A stretch of DNA of 64,000 bases from Streptomyces sp. I05A-00742 (GCF_013055795.1 NZ_JABETO010000006.1:62001-126000), one strand, 5' to 3'. Shown: positions 51,421 to 60,440, counted from the stretch's first letter. Numbers and translations are program-made. The notes: generated by a model not told the origin, from the letters alone.

Positions 51421-52118
51421 AGGGCCCGCACCACCTTGAGGTCATCGGCGGTGACGTGCCACCAGGCCAGCTCACGACGGGCCGGGTCGGCGACCGTCCG
51501 GTCCTTGTTCCAGGGCGGCGGTGCGACGTTGGTGGTCACGGAGCGGAGCTGGACGCTCTCCAGCCGCTTCCCCTCGCGGTCGAGGTCGAGGCCGAGCCGG
51601 GAGACGGCGAGCCGACGCAGGTACTCCTTGGAGAGGTTGCCGCGCGTGCCCGTGGGCCGGCCCTGGTCGTCGTGCCAGGCGAGGTAGAAGTCCCAGGCGC
51701 GGCGGAGCTGGTTCTGCCGCGCGTGGCTCGGGAGCGGGTTGTGGTGGATGGCGGCACCGTCCTGGGCGGAGAGGTCGGTCCACGAGGTGGTCGTGACCTT
51801 GCCGTCGGACTCGCGGACCCGGGCACGGACCTGGACGGAGATGTTCTGCTGGAGGGGGTTCGGCGCGAAGAACTTCCAGTTCTGCTCGAACTCCGGCAGA
51901 ACGTAGTCGTTGATGGTCGAGGCATGCTGCTTACTGATCGTGTTCGACGGCGCGACATGCAGAAACATGATGCCTATGTGCACCACCGTCACCACGGCGA
52001 CGATGAGGGCGCCGAACGCGACGGCACAGCGTGCGGGCCGCGACAGTCCGGCGGCCGCGGCCGGTTCCGCCCGCTCGGCGGCACCGCCCTCCCGCTCGTC
52101 GCTGTCGTCCGTGTCCAT
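51417..52118 (-). CDS. DUF5819 membrane-anchored protein
   Basis: 233 residues: acidic cytoplasmic head, one transmembrane helix (about 28-52) and an extracytoplasmic domain with the family signature FEQNWKFFAPNPLQQN. It resembles the accessory protein that regularly accompanies HTTM carboxylase-like genes, here translationally coupled. Start ATG 52118; the longer frame lacks a ribosome site. Function unknown. Confidence 0.82.
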   Translation of the reverse strand: MDTDDSDEREGGAAERAEPAAAAGLSRPARCAVAFGALIVAVVTVVHIGIMFLHVAPSNTISKQHASTINDYVLPEFEQNWKFFAPNPLQQNISVQVRARVRESDGKVTTTSWTDLSAQDGAAIHHNPLPSHARQNQLRRAWDFYLAWHDDQGRPTGTRGNLSKEYLRRLAVSRLGLDLDREGKRLESVQLRSVTTNVAPPPWNKDRTVADPARRELAWWHVTADDLKVVRAL

Positions 52119-52254
52119 GTACGCCCCGATTTCCGCTCGCCGATCGTGCGCGGACGCCTTCCGCGCACCCGAACGGTACCGATCCGACGGCGCCCGGCGC
52201 AGCGGCCATAGGGCCTTCGTACGGCGGCGAGGGTCCTCCGTCCGCCCTGTGCCG

Positions 52255-52287
52255 TTGTCCACAGCCGGTCACAGGCGGTTATCCACA
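52255..52287. promoter_or_regulatory. Two DnaA-box 9-mers upstream of paaA
   Basis: TTGTCCACA at 52255-52263 and TTATCCACA at 52279-52287, both perfect DnaA-box sequences in the same orientation, 24 bp apart, directly upstream of the paaA -35 element. Confidence 0.5.
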
Positions 52288-52290
52288 GGC

Positions 52291-52337
52291 TTGACACCGG
52301 CCAGTGAGCCGCCTCACCATTGAACCGAACGATCGGT
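52291..52337 (+). promoter_or_regulatory. paaA promoter with operator site C
   Basis: TTGACA at 52291-52296, an 18-bp spacer, and a weak CACCAT at 52315-52320 fit a sigma-70-type promoter. ACCGAACGATCGGT at 52324-52337 is site B in reverse and would cover the transcription start, giving repression by the TetR protein. Confidence 0.68.
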
Positions 52338-52411
52338 CGGTCGGTGGGGATGGCACGCCCCGGCGGAACGGCGGCGTTCGAACGGTTCGCACCGGACGAG
52401 GGGGCATCGGC

Positions 52412-53427
<1,016 letters not shown>

Positions 53428-53431
<4 letters not shown>

Positions 53432-53715
53432 GCGGCACCGACTGGCCCCTGTGGGAGGTGTTCGTCCGCAGCAGGCGCGGCCTCTCGCACACCCACGCCG
53501 GCAGCCTGCACGCCCCCGACGCGCAGATGGCCCTGCGCAACGCCCGGGACCTCTACACCCGGCGCTCCGAGGGCGTCTCGATCTGGGTGGTGCCCTCCGA
53601 CGCCATCACCGCGTCCTCGCCGGACGAGAAGGACCCGTTCTTCGAGCCCGCGGGCGACAAGGCGTACCGCCACCCGACCTTCTACGAGATCCCCGAGGGG
53701 GTGCGGCACCTGTGA
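53428..53715 (+). CDS. paaB: Phenylacetyl-CoA epoxidase subunit B
   Basis: 95 residues, the standard size: [20 protein letters not shown], then [21 protein letters not shown] and [10 protein letters not shown]. Small bridging subunit organising the AC heterodimers. Start ATG overlaps the paaA stop (ATGA). Confidence 0.95.
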
Positions 53716-54485
53716 CCCCCGCACCCGTGAACCCTGCTGCACCCGTGAACCCGGCACCCGTGAACCCCGGCACCGTCCCCGCGGCGGCCGCCCTCGCCCT
53801 CGGTGACGACGCCCTGGTCCTCTCGCACCGGCTGGCGGAGTGGGCGGGCCGCGCGCCCGTCCTGGAGGAGGAGGTCGCGCTCACCAACATCGCCCTCGAC
53901 CTGCTCGGCCAGGCCCGCACCCTGCTCTCGCTCGCCGGCGACGAGGACGAACTGGCCTACCTCCGCGAGGAGCGCGCCTTCCGCAACGTCCAGCTCGTCG
54001 AACAGCCCAACGGCGACTTCGCCCACACCATCGCCCGCCAGCTGTACTTCTCGGCCTACCAGCACCTGCTCCACTCCCGGCTCGCCGAGGGCGACGGACC
54101 GTTCGCCCCGCTGGCCGCCAAGGCGGTCAAGGAGATCGCCTACCACCTCGACCACGCCGAGCACTGGACCCTGCGGCTCGGCGACGGGACGGCCGAGAGC
54201 CACGGGCGGATGCGCCGGGCCCTGGACGGCCTGTGGCGGTACACGGGCGAGCTGTTCCAGCCCGTCGAGGGCCTGGAGGCCGTCGACTGGCCCGCCCTGC
54301 GGGCCGCGTGGACGGAGCGGATCGGCGAGACGCTGCGAAAGGCGACCCTGGAGCTCCCCACCGGCCCGCAGACGGGCGCCTGGACCGCGGGCGCCGGACG
54401 CCAGGGCATCCACACCGAGCCCTTCGGCCGCATGCTGGCCGAAATGCAGCACCTGCACCGCAGCCACCCGGGGGCGTCATGGTGA
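53712..54485 (+). CDS. paaC: Phenylacetyl-CoA epoxidase subunit C (structural)
   Basis: 257 residues. Ferritin-like structural partner of PaaA: EEEVALTNIALDLLGQARTLL, DFAHTIARQLYFSAYQHLL, EIAYHLDHAEHWTLRLGDG. GTG 53712 overlaps the paaB stop (GTGA). The first 20 residues are an unusual short repeat (NPAAPVNPAPVNPG) encoded by a tandem CACCCGTGAACCC-like unit and are probably disordered. Confidence 0.94.
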   Translation: MTPAPVNPAAPVNPAPVNPGTVPAAAALALGDDALVLSHRLAEWAGRAPVLEEEVALTNIALDLLGQARTLLSLAGDEDELAYLREERAFRNVQLVEQPNGDFAHTIARQLYFSAYQHLLHSRLAEGDGPFAPLAAKAVKEIAYHLDHAEHWTLRLGDGTAESHGRMRRALDGLWRYTGELFQPVEGLEAVDWPALRAAWTERIGETLRKATLELPTGPQTGAWTAGAGRQGIHTEPFGRMLAEMQHLHRSHPGASW

Positions 54486-55024
54486 CCGACCGCGCGACGC
54501 CCCACGAGCCCCGGGACCTCACCGAGCCCCGGGACCTCACCCCCCTGGAGGAGCGGCTGCGCGCGCTCGCCGGCTCCGTCCCCGACCCCGAACTGCCCGT
54601 CATCACCCTGGACGAGCTGGGCGTCCTGCGCGACCTGCGCGTCACGGGCCCCGGCCGGGTGGAAGTGGACCTGACCCCCACCTACACCGGCTGCCCCGCC
54701 GTCGAGGCCATGTCCGCCGACATCGAGCGCGTCCTGCACGGGGAAGGCGTACCCGACGTCGAGGTCCGCACCGTGCTCTCGCCCGCCTGGACCACCGACG
54801 CCATCAGTGCCGAAGGAAAGCGCAAACTGGCCGAGTTCGGCGTCGCCCCGCCGCGGCCCTCCGGACCGGACGGCCCCATACCCGTACAGCTCGCCATCCG
54901 CTGCCCGCACTGCGGCTCCACCGACACCACGCTGCTCAGCCGCTTCTCCTCCACCGCCTGCAAGGCCCTGCGCCGCTGCGACGCGTGCCGCGAGCCGTTC
55001 GACCACTTCAAGGAGTTGCTCTGA
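54479..55024 (+). CDS. paaD: PaaD, iron-sulfur/SufT-like maturation factor of the epoxidase
   Basis: 181 residues. N-terminal MIP18/DUF59 domain (PDPELPVITLDELGVLRDL, TPTYTGCPAVEAM) and a C-terminal four-Cys ribbon (CPHC and CDAC). Required in known systems for assembly of the paa complex, probably in metal-cluster maturation. ATG overlaps the paaC end (ATGGTGA). Confidence 0.93.
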   Translation: MVTDRATPHEPRDLTEPRDLTPLEERLRALAGSVPDPELPVITLDELGVLRDLRVTGPGRVEVDLTPTYTGCPAVEAMSADIERVLHGEGVPDVEVRTVLSPAWTTDAISAEGKRKLAEFGVAPPRPSGPDGPIPVQLAIRCPHCGSTDTTLLSRFSSTACKALRRCDACREPFDHFKELL

Positions 55025-56112
55025 TGGCAGCGGCACGCCACGGCACCTTCCACCGTCTGCGGGTGGCGGCCGTCGAACCGCTCACCGACGACGCGGTCGC
55101 CGTGACCTTCGCCGTCCCCGCCGCACTCCGCGACGCCTACCGCCACACGCCGGGCCAGCACCTCACCGTGCGGCACTCCGCGTCCGGCGCCGAGATACGC
55201 CGCACCTACTCCGTCTGCGGCCGGGCTCCCGGCCCCGAGGGACCCGACGCCCTGCGGGTCGGCGTCCGGCTCGTGGACGGCGGCGCGTTCTCGACGTACG
55301 CGTTCAAGGAACTGACCGCCGGGGACGAGCTGGAGGTGATGACACCGGCCGGCCGGTTCGTTCTGGAGCCGCGCCCCGGGTACTTCGCCGCGATCGTCGG
55401 CGGCAGCGGGATCACCCCCGTCCTGTCCATCGTGACGACGCTGCTCGCCCGCGAGCCGGAGGCCCGCTTCACCCTCCTCCGCAGCGACCGCACCACGGCC
55501 TCCACGATGTTCCTGGAGGAGGTCGCCGACCTCAAGGACCGCTACCCCGGCCGACTCCAGGTCGTCCAGACCCTCTCCCGCGAGGAACAGCAGGCGGGCC
55601 CGGCCTCCGGGCGGCTCGACGAACGGCGGCTGACCGGCCTGCTGCCCGCGCTGCTCCCGGTGGACTCGGTGGACGGCTGGTTCCTCTGCGGCCCGCACGG
55701 ACTGGTCATGGGCGCCGAGCACGCGCTGCGCGGCCTCGGGGTGCCGCGCGAGCGGATACACGAGGAGATCTTCCACGTCGCGGAGGAGGCGGCTTCCCCG
55801 ACGTCACCTGCCGCCCCGCCTTCCGCCGCGCCCACGCACAGCACCGTCACGGCGACGCTGGACGGCCGCGGTGGCCGGTGGCCCGTCCGCGACGGGGAGT
55901 CCCTGCTGGAGGCGGTCCTGCGCAACCGCCCCGACGCGCCCTACGCCTGCAAGGGCGGGGTGTGCGGGACGTGCCGGGCGTTCCTCGTCTCCGGTGAGGT
56001 GCGGATGGACCGCAATTACGCCCTGGAGGACGACGAACTGGAGTCGGGATACGTACTGGCCTGCCAGTCGCACCCGGCGACGGAACAGGTGGAGCTCGAC
56101 TTCGACCGATGA
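55024..56112 (+). CDS. paaE: Phenylacetyl-CoA epoxidase reductase subunit E
   Basis: 362 residues. Ferredoxin-NADP reductase-like FAD domain (RRTYSVCGRAPG), NADPH domain (VGGSGITPVLSIVTTLL, GWFLCGPHGLVMG) and C-terminal plant-type 2Fe-2S ferredoxin domain (CKGGVCGTC, final Cys in LACQSH). Delivers electrons from NADPH to the PaaAC diiron site. TGATG overlap with paaD; last gene of the operon. paaK, paaF, paaG and paaJ are not in the window. Confidence 0.95.
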   Translation: MAAARHGTFHRLRVAAVEPLTDDAVAVTFAVPAALRDAYRHTPGQHLTVRHSASGAEIRRTYSVCGRAPGPEGPDALRVGVRLVDGGAFSTYAFKELTAGDELEVMTPAGRFVLEPRPGYFAAIVGGSGITPVLSIVTTLLAREPEARFTLLRSDRTTASTMFLEEVADLKDRYPGRLQVVQTLSREEQQAGPASGRLDERRLTGLLPALLPVDSVDGWFLCGPHGLVMGAEHALRGLGVPRERIHEEIFHVAEEAASPTSPAAPPSAAPTHSTVTATLDGRGGRWPVRDGESLLEAVLRNRPDAPYACKGGVCGTCRAFLVSGEVRMDRNYALEDDELESGYVLACQSHPATEQVELDFDR

Positions 56113-56191
56113 AAGCCGGCCAACGGCCGACGGCCGGCGAGCCAGGGAGGGGGAGGGGCTCACCGCCCCCACCCCACCTCGGAAGCCGCCC

Positions 56192-56539
56192 TCAGATGAC
56201 CGTGCCCGGGCTGCCGTCCGACGCCACCACGGGCCGGCCCGCCGCCTCCCACACCTGCATACCGCCGTCGACGTTCACCGCGTCCAGCCCCTGCTGCGCG
56301 AGATAGGCGGTGACCTGGGCCGACCGCCCGCCCGAGCGGCAGATCACATGGATCCGCCCGCCCTCGGGCGCCTTCTCGGTCAGCTCGCCGAACCGCGCGA
56401 CGAAGTCGCTCATCGGGATGTGCAGCGCGGTCTCCGCGTGCCCCGCCTCCCACTCGTCGGCCTCGCGCACATCAAGCAGGAAGGCGTCGGCGGAGAGGGC
56501 GTCGACCCCGACCGTGGGGATCCCGGAACCAAAAGTCAT
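56192..56539 (-). CDS. Single-domain rhodanese
   Basis: 115-residue rhodanese-like sulfurtransferase with active-site loop CRSGGRS (Cys as persulfide carrier) and the conserved LLDVREADEWEAGHAETALHI start. Stand-alone soluble form, function in sulfur transfer or detoxification unassigned. Starts at ATG 56539. Confidence 0.9.
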   Translation of the reverse strand: MTFGSGIPTVGVDALSADAFLLDVREADEWEAGHAETALHIPMSDFVARFGELTEKAPEGGRIHVICRSGGRSAQVTAYLAQQGLDAVNVDGGMQVWEAAGRPVVASDGSPGTVI

Positions 56540-56549
56540 GCGCCCGACG

Positions 56550-57353
56550 CTACCCGACCAGGGACGCCAGCCGGCTCTCGCGCTCCGCGATCTGCGCCAG
56601 CAGCCCGCCCGCGATCTCGTCCAGCAGCCCGTCGGGGTCCTCGGGCGCCATCTTGATCATCGCGCCGATCGCCGAGGACTCCAGTTCCGCGGCCACCTCG
56701 GCCAGCAGCTCCTTGCGCCGGGCCAGCCACTCCAGCCGCGCGTAGAGCTCCTCGGCCCGGTCGGGCCGCCGCTGCCCGGGGATGGGACCCGCCGCCCACT
56801 CCTCGGCCAGTTCGCGCAGCCGCTCCTCGTCACCCGCCGCGTAGGCCGCGTTGACGCGCACGACGAACTCCTCGCGCCGCCGCCGCTCCGGCTCGTCCGT
56901 GGCCAGGTCGGGGTGGGCCCGGCGGACGAGGTCGCGGTACGCCTTGCGGGCCGCGTCACTGGGCCGGACGCGCTCGGGCGGCCGCACCCGCTGCCCGGTG
57001 AGCATCGCGCTCGCCTCGGGCGACAGCCCCTCGGAGTCCATCCACCCGCCGAGCAGCTCCTCCACCCCGGGCATGGGCTGGATCAGCGCCCGCGCCTCGC
57101 GCGCCCGCCGCAGGTCGTCCGGGTCGCCGGAGCGGGCCGCGACGGCCTCGGCGATCCGTGCCTCCAGCTCGTCCAGGCGCCCGTACAGCGGACCGAGCCG
57201 CTGGTGGTGCAGCCGGGAGAAGTTCTCCACCTCCACCCGGAACGTCTCCACCGCGATCTCGAACTCGATCAGCGCCTGCTCGGCGGCCCGCACGGCCCGC
57301 TCAAGCCGTTCGGTGCCCGGTTCGGACGGCATGTCGGTCTCCGGATTCATCAC
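56550..57353 (-). CDS. J-domain (DnaJ-like) protein
   Basis: 267 residues. N-terminal coiled-coil-like helices (about 15-85, heptad Leu/Glu/Arg), J domain at about 128-175 (RKAYRDLVRRAHPDLATDEP with the HPD triad that stimulates Hsp70), and a C-terminal helical segment rich in Glu/Leu. Lacks zinc and substrate domains of canonical DnaJ, so it is a specialised co-chaperone. Ten bases upstream of the rhodanese gene, probably an operon. Confidence 0.85.
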   Translation of the reverse strand: MMNPETDMPSEPGTERLERAVRAAEQALIEFEIAVETFRVEVENFSRLHHQRLGPLYGRLDELEARIAEAVAARSGDPDDLRRAREARALIQPMPGVEELLGGWMDSEGLSPEASAMLTGQRVRPPERVRPSDAARKAYRDLVRRAHPDLATDEPERRRREEFVVRVNAAYAAGDEERLRELAEEWAAGPIPGQRRPDRAEELYARLEWLARRKELLAEVAAELESSAIGAMIKMAPEDPDGLLDEIAGGLLAQIAERESRLASLVG

Positions 57354-57388
57354 CCGCCCAGCCTACGAGCTCCGGCCCCCCTCCCGCC

Positions 57389-58429
57389 TCAGACGCCGAC
57401 CGCTTCCTCCATCTCCTCCTCGGCCCCGGCCTCCTCGGCCTCTGTCCCCGCGGCCGCCCGCACCCCGCGCCGGTGCTCCACCGCCCAGGCCGCTCCCAGC
57501 ACGGCGAGCCCCACGACGAGCCAGCCCAGCAGCGTCGCCACGTGGCCGCCGAGGCCGGAGTGGCCGAAGTAGACGAGTCCGCGCGTGCCCTCCACAAAGC
57601 CCGCGCCGTTCCAGAAGCCGTGCAGGCCGGCAAAGAAGCGGTTCTGCAGCTCGGGCCGGAAGACGCCGCCCGCACTGGTGAAGTTCAGCATCACGAACAG
57701 CACCATCACGCCGAGCGTCGTCCACCGCTTGAGGAACGTGTGCAGCCCGGTGCCGATGAACAGCACACCGGCCGAGTAGAGCCAGGCCAGCCCCCACAGC
57801 CCCCACATCCCGTGGTCCACCAGGTCGAAGACGGGCCCCGCGAGCACCACCCCGATCACGCTCACCACCAACGAGGTCACGGCCGCCAGGGCCGCCCGTA
57901 TCCGCAGCGGCAGCGCGCCCCCGGCCCCGCCGATCACCGCGACCGAGGCGTACGAACCGATGCTCAGCGCGACGAGCAGGAAGAAGATGCCCTGCCCGGT
58001 GGGATCGCCCTCCGACGGCGGCACCACGTCCGTCACCTTCAGCGGGGCGCCCTGCCGGGCCGCGACGGGCGTGAACACCTTCTGCACGGCCGAGGCCGTG
58101 GTGTCCGAGCCGGCCGAGGCGATCAGCAGCTCCGGCGCCCGGCGGCCGGGCACGTACGCCCCGAAGACGTCCTGGTCCCTCAGCTCCCGCACGGCCTCCG
58201 CGCGGTCGGCGACGGTGTGCACGGCCAGCTTGTCCCCGGCCCGGTCCTCCAGCGTCCGCGCCAGCTCCGTCGCGCTCCGGCCGGAGCCGACCACCGCCAC
58301 CGGCAGCTCGTGCGGCGACGGGTCGGCGAACGCGCCGAGGTAGGCGAGCCCCATGCCGACGCACATCAGCAGCGGCGTGAGCAGGTGGGTCAGTACATGC
58401 CGGAGCGCGGCGCGCGTCGCGGGCCTCAT
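57389..58429 (-). CDS. ABC-2/YhgE-like multi-pass membrane protein
   Basis: 346 residues: first transmembrane helix (about 14-32), an extracytoplasmic domain of about 120 residues (HELPVAVVGSGRSATELART, then RELRDQDVFGAYVPG), five or six further helices, and a Glu-rich cytoplasmic tail. This is the layout of ABC-2-type or DUF3533/YhgE proteins. Substrate unknown. ATG 58429 follows GGAGAGGG. Divergent from a MarR regulator whose palindrome lies in the 84-bp gap; likely its target. Confidence 0.8.
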   Translation of the reverse strand: MRPATRAALRHVLTHLLTPLLMCVGMGLAYLGAFADPSPHELPVAVVGSGRSATELARTLEDRAGDKLAVHTVADRAEAVRELRDQDVFGAYVPGRRAPELLIASAGSDTTASAVQKVFTPVAARQGAPLKVTDVVPPSEGDPTGQGIFFLLVALSIGSYASVAVIGGAGGALPLRIRAALAAVTSLVVSVIGVVLAGPVFDLVDHGMWGLWGLAWLYSAGVLFIGTGLHTFLKRWTTLGVMVLFVMLNFTSAGGVFRPELQNRFFAGLHGFWNGAGFVEGTRGLVYFGHSGLGGHVATLLGWLVVGLAVLGAAWAVEHRRGVRAAAGTEAEEAGAEEEMEEAVGV

Positions 58430-58458
58430 GGGGCACCCTCTCCACAATAGTTGGCTTA

Positions 58459-58490
58459 TACAACTTCTAACTTCAGTTGTACTATACAAC
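58459..58490. promoter_or_regulatory. MarR operator between divergent genes
   Basis: GTTGTA-CTA-TACAAC at 58476-58490 is a perfect inverted repeat; a third half-site TACAAC is at 58459-58464. The AT-rich TACAAC/GTTGTA pattern is typical of MarR proteins and sits where it can control both genes. Confidence 0.75.
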
Positions 58491-58513
58491 CAAAAGCGAG
58501 GGAAGGGACTCCC

Positions 58514-58948
58514 GTGTCACACCGAGCCGATCACCTGGACACCATCCAGCGCGAGCTGACCGCCTTCGCCCGCCGGGCCCGCGCCACCGCGGGCCGGCTG
58601 CACCCCGAGCTGTCCCTGGTCTCGTACACCCTGCTCGCCCACCTCCAGGACCGACGGGGCTGCCGCGCCACCGACCTCGCCGCGCACTACCTGCTCGACA
58701 AGTCCACGGTCAGCCGCCAGGTCGCCGCCCTGGAACGGCTGGGCCTCGTCGAACGCCGCGCCGACCCCGACGACCAGCGGGTCCAGGTCCTGCACCTCAC
58801 CGACCGCGGCACCGAGCTCCTGGACCAGGTCGCGGCCAGCCGCCGCGCCGCCGTCGAGAACCGCCTCGTCGACTGGGACGAGACCGACCTCGCCCGCTTC
58901 GCCGGCTACCTGCTGCGCTACAACGCCTACGGCACCGATCGGGATTGA
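58514..58948 (+). CDS. MarR-family regulator
   Basis: 144 residues with the MarR winged helix: YTLLAHLQDRRGCRATDLAA, LDKSTVSRQVAALERLGLVE and wing RRADPDDQRVQVLHLTDRG. Probable autorepressor and repressor of the divergent membrane-protein gene. GTG 58514 preceded by GGAAGGG. The stop lies in the first unit of an 18-bp tandem repeat. Confidence 0.9.
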   Translation: MSHRADHLDTIQRELTAFARRARATAGRLHPELSLVSYTLLAHLQDRRGCRATDLAAHYLLDKSTVSRQVAALERLGLVERRADPDDQRVQVLHLTDRGTELLDQVAASRRAAVENRLVDWDETDLARFAGYLLRYNAYGTDRD

Positions 58949-58995
58949 GCGACCAACCGGGATTGAGCAACCAACCGGGATCGATCGGCCACCCG
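58941..58995. repeat. 18-bp degenerate tandem repeat after the MarR gene
   Basis: Units start at 58941, 58959, 58977 and 58995 (partial): GGGATTGAGCGACCAACC, then GGGATTGAGCAACCAACC, then a more diverged copy. Non-coding apart from the stop codon of the preceding gene. Confidence 0.8.
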
Positions 58996-59080
58996 GGATT
59001 GACCACCGGGCCACCTGAGAGATACGGCACACCGTGCTCCGCCCACCGCGGAGCACCGGGAGCACAGCGCCGGACACGCA

Positions 59081-59116
59081 GAACAGGCCCCGTCGTTTTC
59101 ACGACGGAGCCTGTTC
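59081..59116. terminator. Terminator of the tRNA-Leu gene
   Basis: GAACAGGC-C-CCGTCGT (59081-59096) and ACGACGG-A-GCCTGTTC (59101-59116) pair with one mismatch around a TTTC loop, six bases after the tRNA 3' end on the minus strand. Confidence 0.85.
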
Positions 59117-59122
59117 TCGCTG

Positions 59123-59206
59123 TGCGCGAGGGGGGAGTTGAACCCCCACGCCCTTTCGGGCACTGGAACCTGAATCCAGCGCGTCTGCCTATTCCGCCAC
59201 CCGCGC
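59123..59206 (-). tRNA. tRNA-Leu (anticodon CAG)
   Basis: 84 nt without encoded CCA. Acceptor GCGCGGG pairs with CTCGCGC (one G-U); anticodon stem CTGGA/TCCAG with loop TTCAGGT gives CAG, reading CUG; long variable arm TGCCCGAAAGGGCG marks a class II tRNA; T-arm GGGGG-TTCAACT-CCCCC. Discriminator A fits leucine. Confidence 0.95.
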
Positions 59207-59566
59207 ATTGGGTGTGTCCTCCGGCTTCCGCACCCTCTTCGGACTCTCCGTCCGGGTCTTGTGCGACCGCCTTCCGACATGCAGAACATTAGCACGCTCG
59301 GGAGGGTGCCTTCACGCCCGTAAGCCGCCGCCCGCCCCCGGAGGGTGCCCGGGGTACCGGCGGGGACCCCGCCGGTTGCGGGACACTGGCTCTCGGGCGC
59401 CTCTACGATCCCCCGTGAGGGAACTCGGAGGCGGCACCAGGGCGACACTCATCACTCCTGGCGCCGAAGGGGAACCAGCTGTTTTCCCGACGCGTGGATA
59501 CGATCAGTAAGCAGTACAGGAACGGCACCGGGCATCACAGGCGTCACCGAGGGAAGGAGGTGCCCC
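59207..59566. other. Intergenic region before fhaA
   Basis: 360 bp without a gene. It holds the tRNA promoter (minus) near 59210-59290 and the fhaA promoter; two TACGAT hexamers on the plus strand (about 59404 and 59499) are possible -10 elements. No repeat or RNA structure stood out. Confidence 0.5.
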
Positions 59567-60430
59567 GTGGGAGTACTGAAGCGCTTCGAGCAGCGACTCG
59601 AAGGTCTCGTGAACGGCACCTTTGCCAAGGTGTTCAAGTCCGAGGTCCAGCCCGTGGAGATCGCGGGCGCACTCCAGCGGGAGTGCGACAACAACGCCAC
59701 CATCTGGAACCGTGACCGCACGGTCGTTCCCAACGACTTCATCGTGGAGCTGAGCGGCCCGGACTTCGAGCGGCTGAGCCCCTACTCCGGGCAGCTGGGC
59801 GACGAGCTGGCCGGCATGGTCCGCGACTACGCCAAGCAGCAGCGGTACACCTTCATGGGGACCATCAAGGTCCACCTGGAGAAAGCGGACGACCTCGACA
59901 CGGGCCTGTACCGCGTGCGCAGCCGCACCCTGGCCGCCAGCGAGTCACAGGAGCCCCAGGGGCAGCTCGGTCAGCAGGCCCCCCAGGCGCCCTACGGCGG
60001 CGCGCCCCGGGGCGGTCCCTCCCCCGCCACCCAGGGCGGCGGCTACCCGCCGCAGCCCGCCGGCGCCCCGCCCATGCCGTCGTCCCCGCCGCCCGGCGCG
60101 GCCCGTCCCCAGCCCCGCGCGGGCGGGCCGGGAGCCGGCGCGGCGGAGCGGACACGGCGCTGGATCGAGATCAACGGTGCCCGTCACCAGATCTCCCGGC
60201 CGACCCTGGTGCTGGGCCGCAGCACCGAGGCGGACGTACGTATCGACGACCCCGGCGTCTCCCGCAGGCACTGCGAGATCCGGGTCGGCACCCCCGCGAC
60301 CATCCAGGACCTGGGGTCGACCAACGGCATCGTTGTGGACGGGCAGCACACCACGCGCGCTACGCTCCGCGACGGCTCGCGCATTGTCGTGGGCAGCACC
60401 ACCATCGTTTACCGGCAAGCCGAAGGGTGA
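59567..60430 (+). CDS. fhaA: FhaA, FHA-domain protein of the cell-wall signalling cluster
   Basis: 287 residues. N-terminal DUF3662 domain (about 1-115: KRFEQRLEGLVNGTFAKVFK, VVPNDFIVELSGPDF), a Gly/Pro/Gln linker, and a C-terminal FHA domain (about 195-285: LVLGRSTEADVRIDDPGVSR, RHCEIRV, DLGSTNGIVVDG) binding phosphothreonine. In mycobacteria it links PknB to the MurJ-like MviN in peptidoglycan control. GTG 59567 follows GGAAGGAGG at 6 nt. Confidence 0.93.
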   Translation: MGVLKRFEQRLEGLVNGTFAKVFKSEVQPVEIAGALQRECDNNATIWNRDRTVVPNDFIVELSGPDFERLSPYSGQLGDELAGMVRDYAKQQRYTFMGTIKVHLEKADDLDTGLYRVRSRTLAASESQEPQGQLGQQAPQAPYGGAPRGGPSPATQGGGYPPQPAGAPPMPSSPPPGAARPQPRAGGPGAGAAERTRRWIEINGARHQISRPTLVLGRSTEADVRIDDPGVSRRHCEIRVGTPATIQDLGSTNGIVVDGQHTTRATLRDGSRIVVGSTTIVYRQAEG

Positions 60431-60440
60431 AGCGGGGGCA

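Noticed and set aside
58941..58995. Possible CRISPR-like array after the MarR gene
   Set aside because: Units are contiguous 18-mers without spacers; no cas genes in the window.
59123..59206. tRNA-Leu as an occupied attachment site
   Set aside because: No duplicated tRNA 3' end and no integrase nearby; both flanks carry ordinary core genes.
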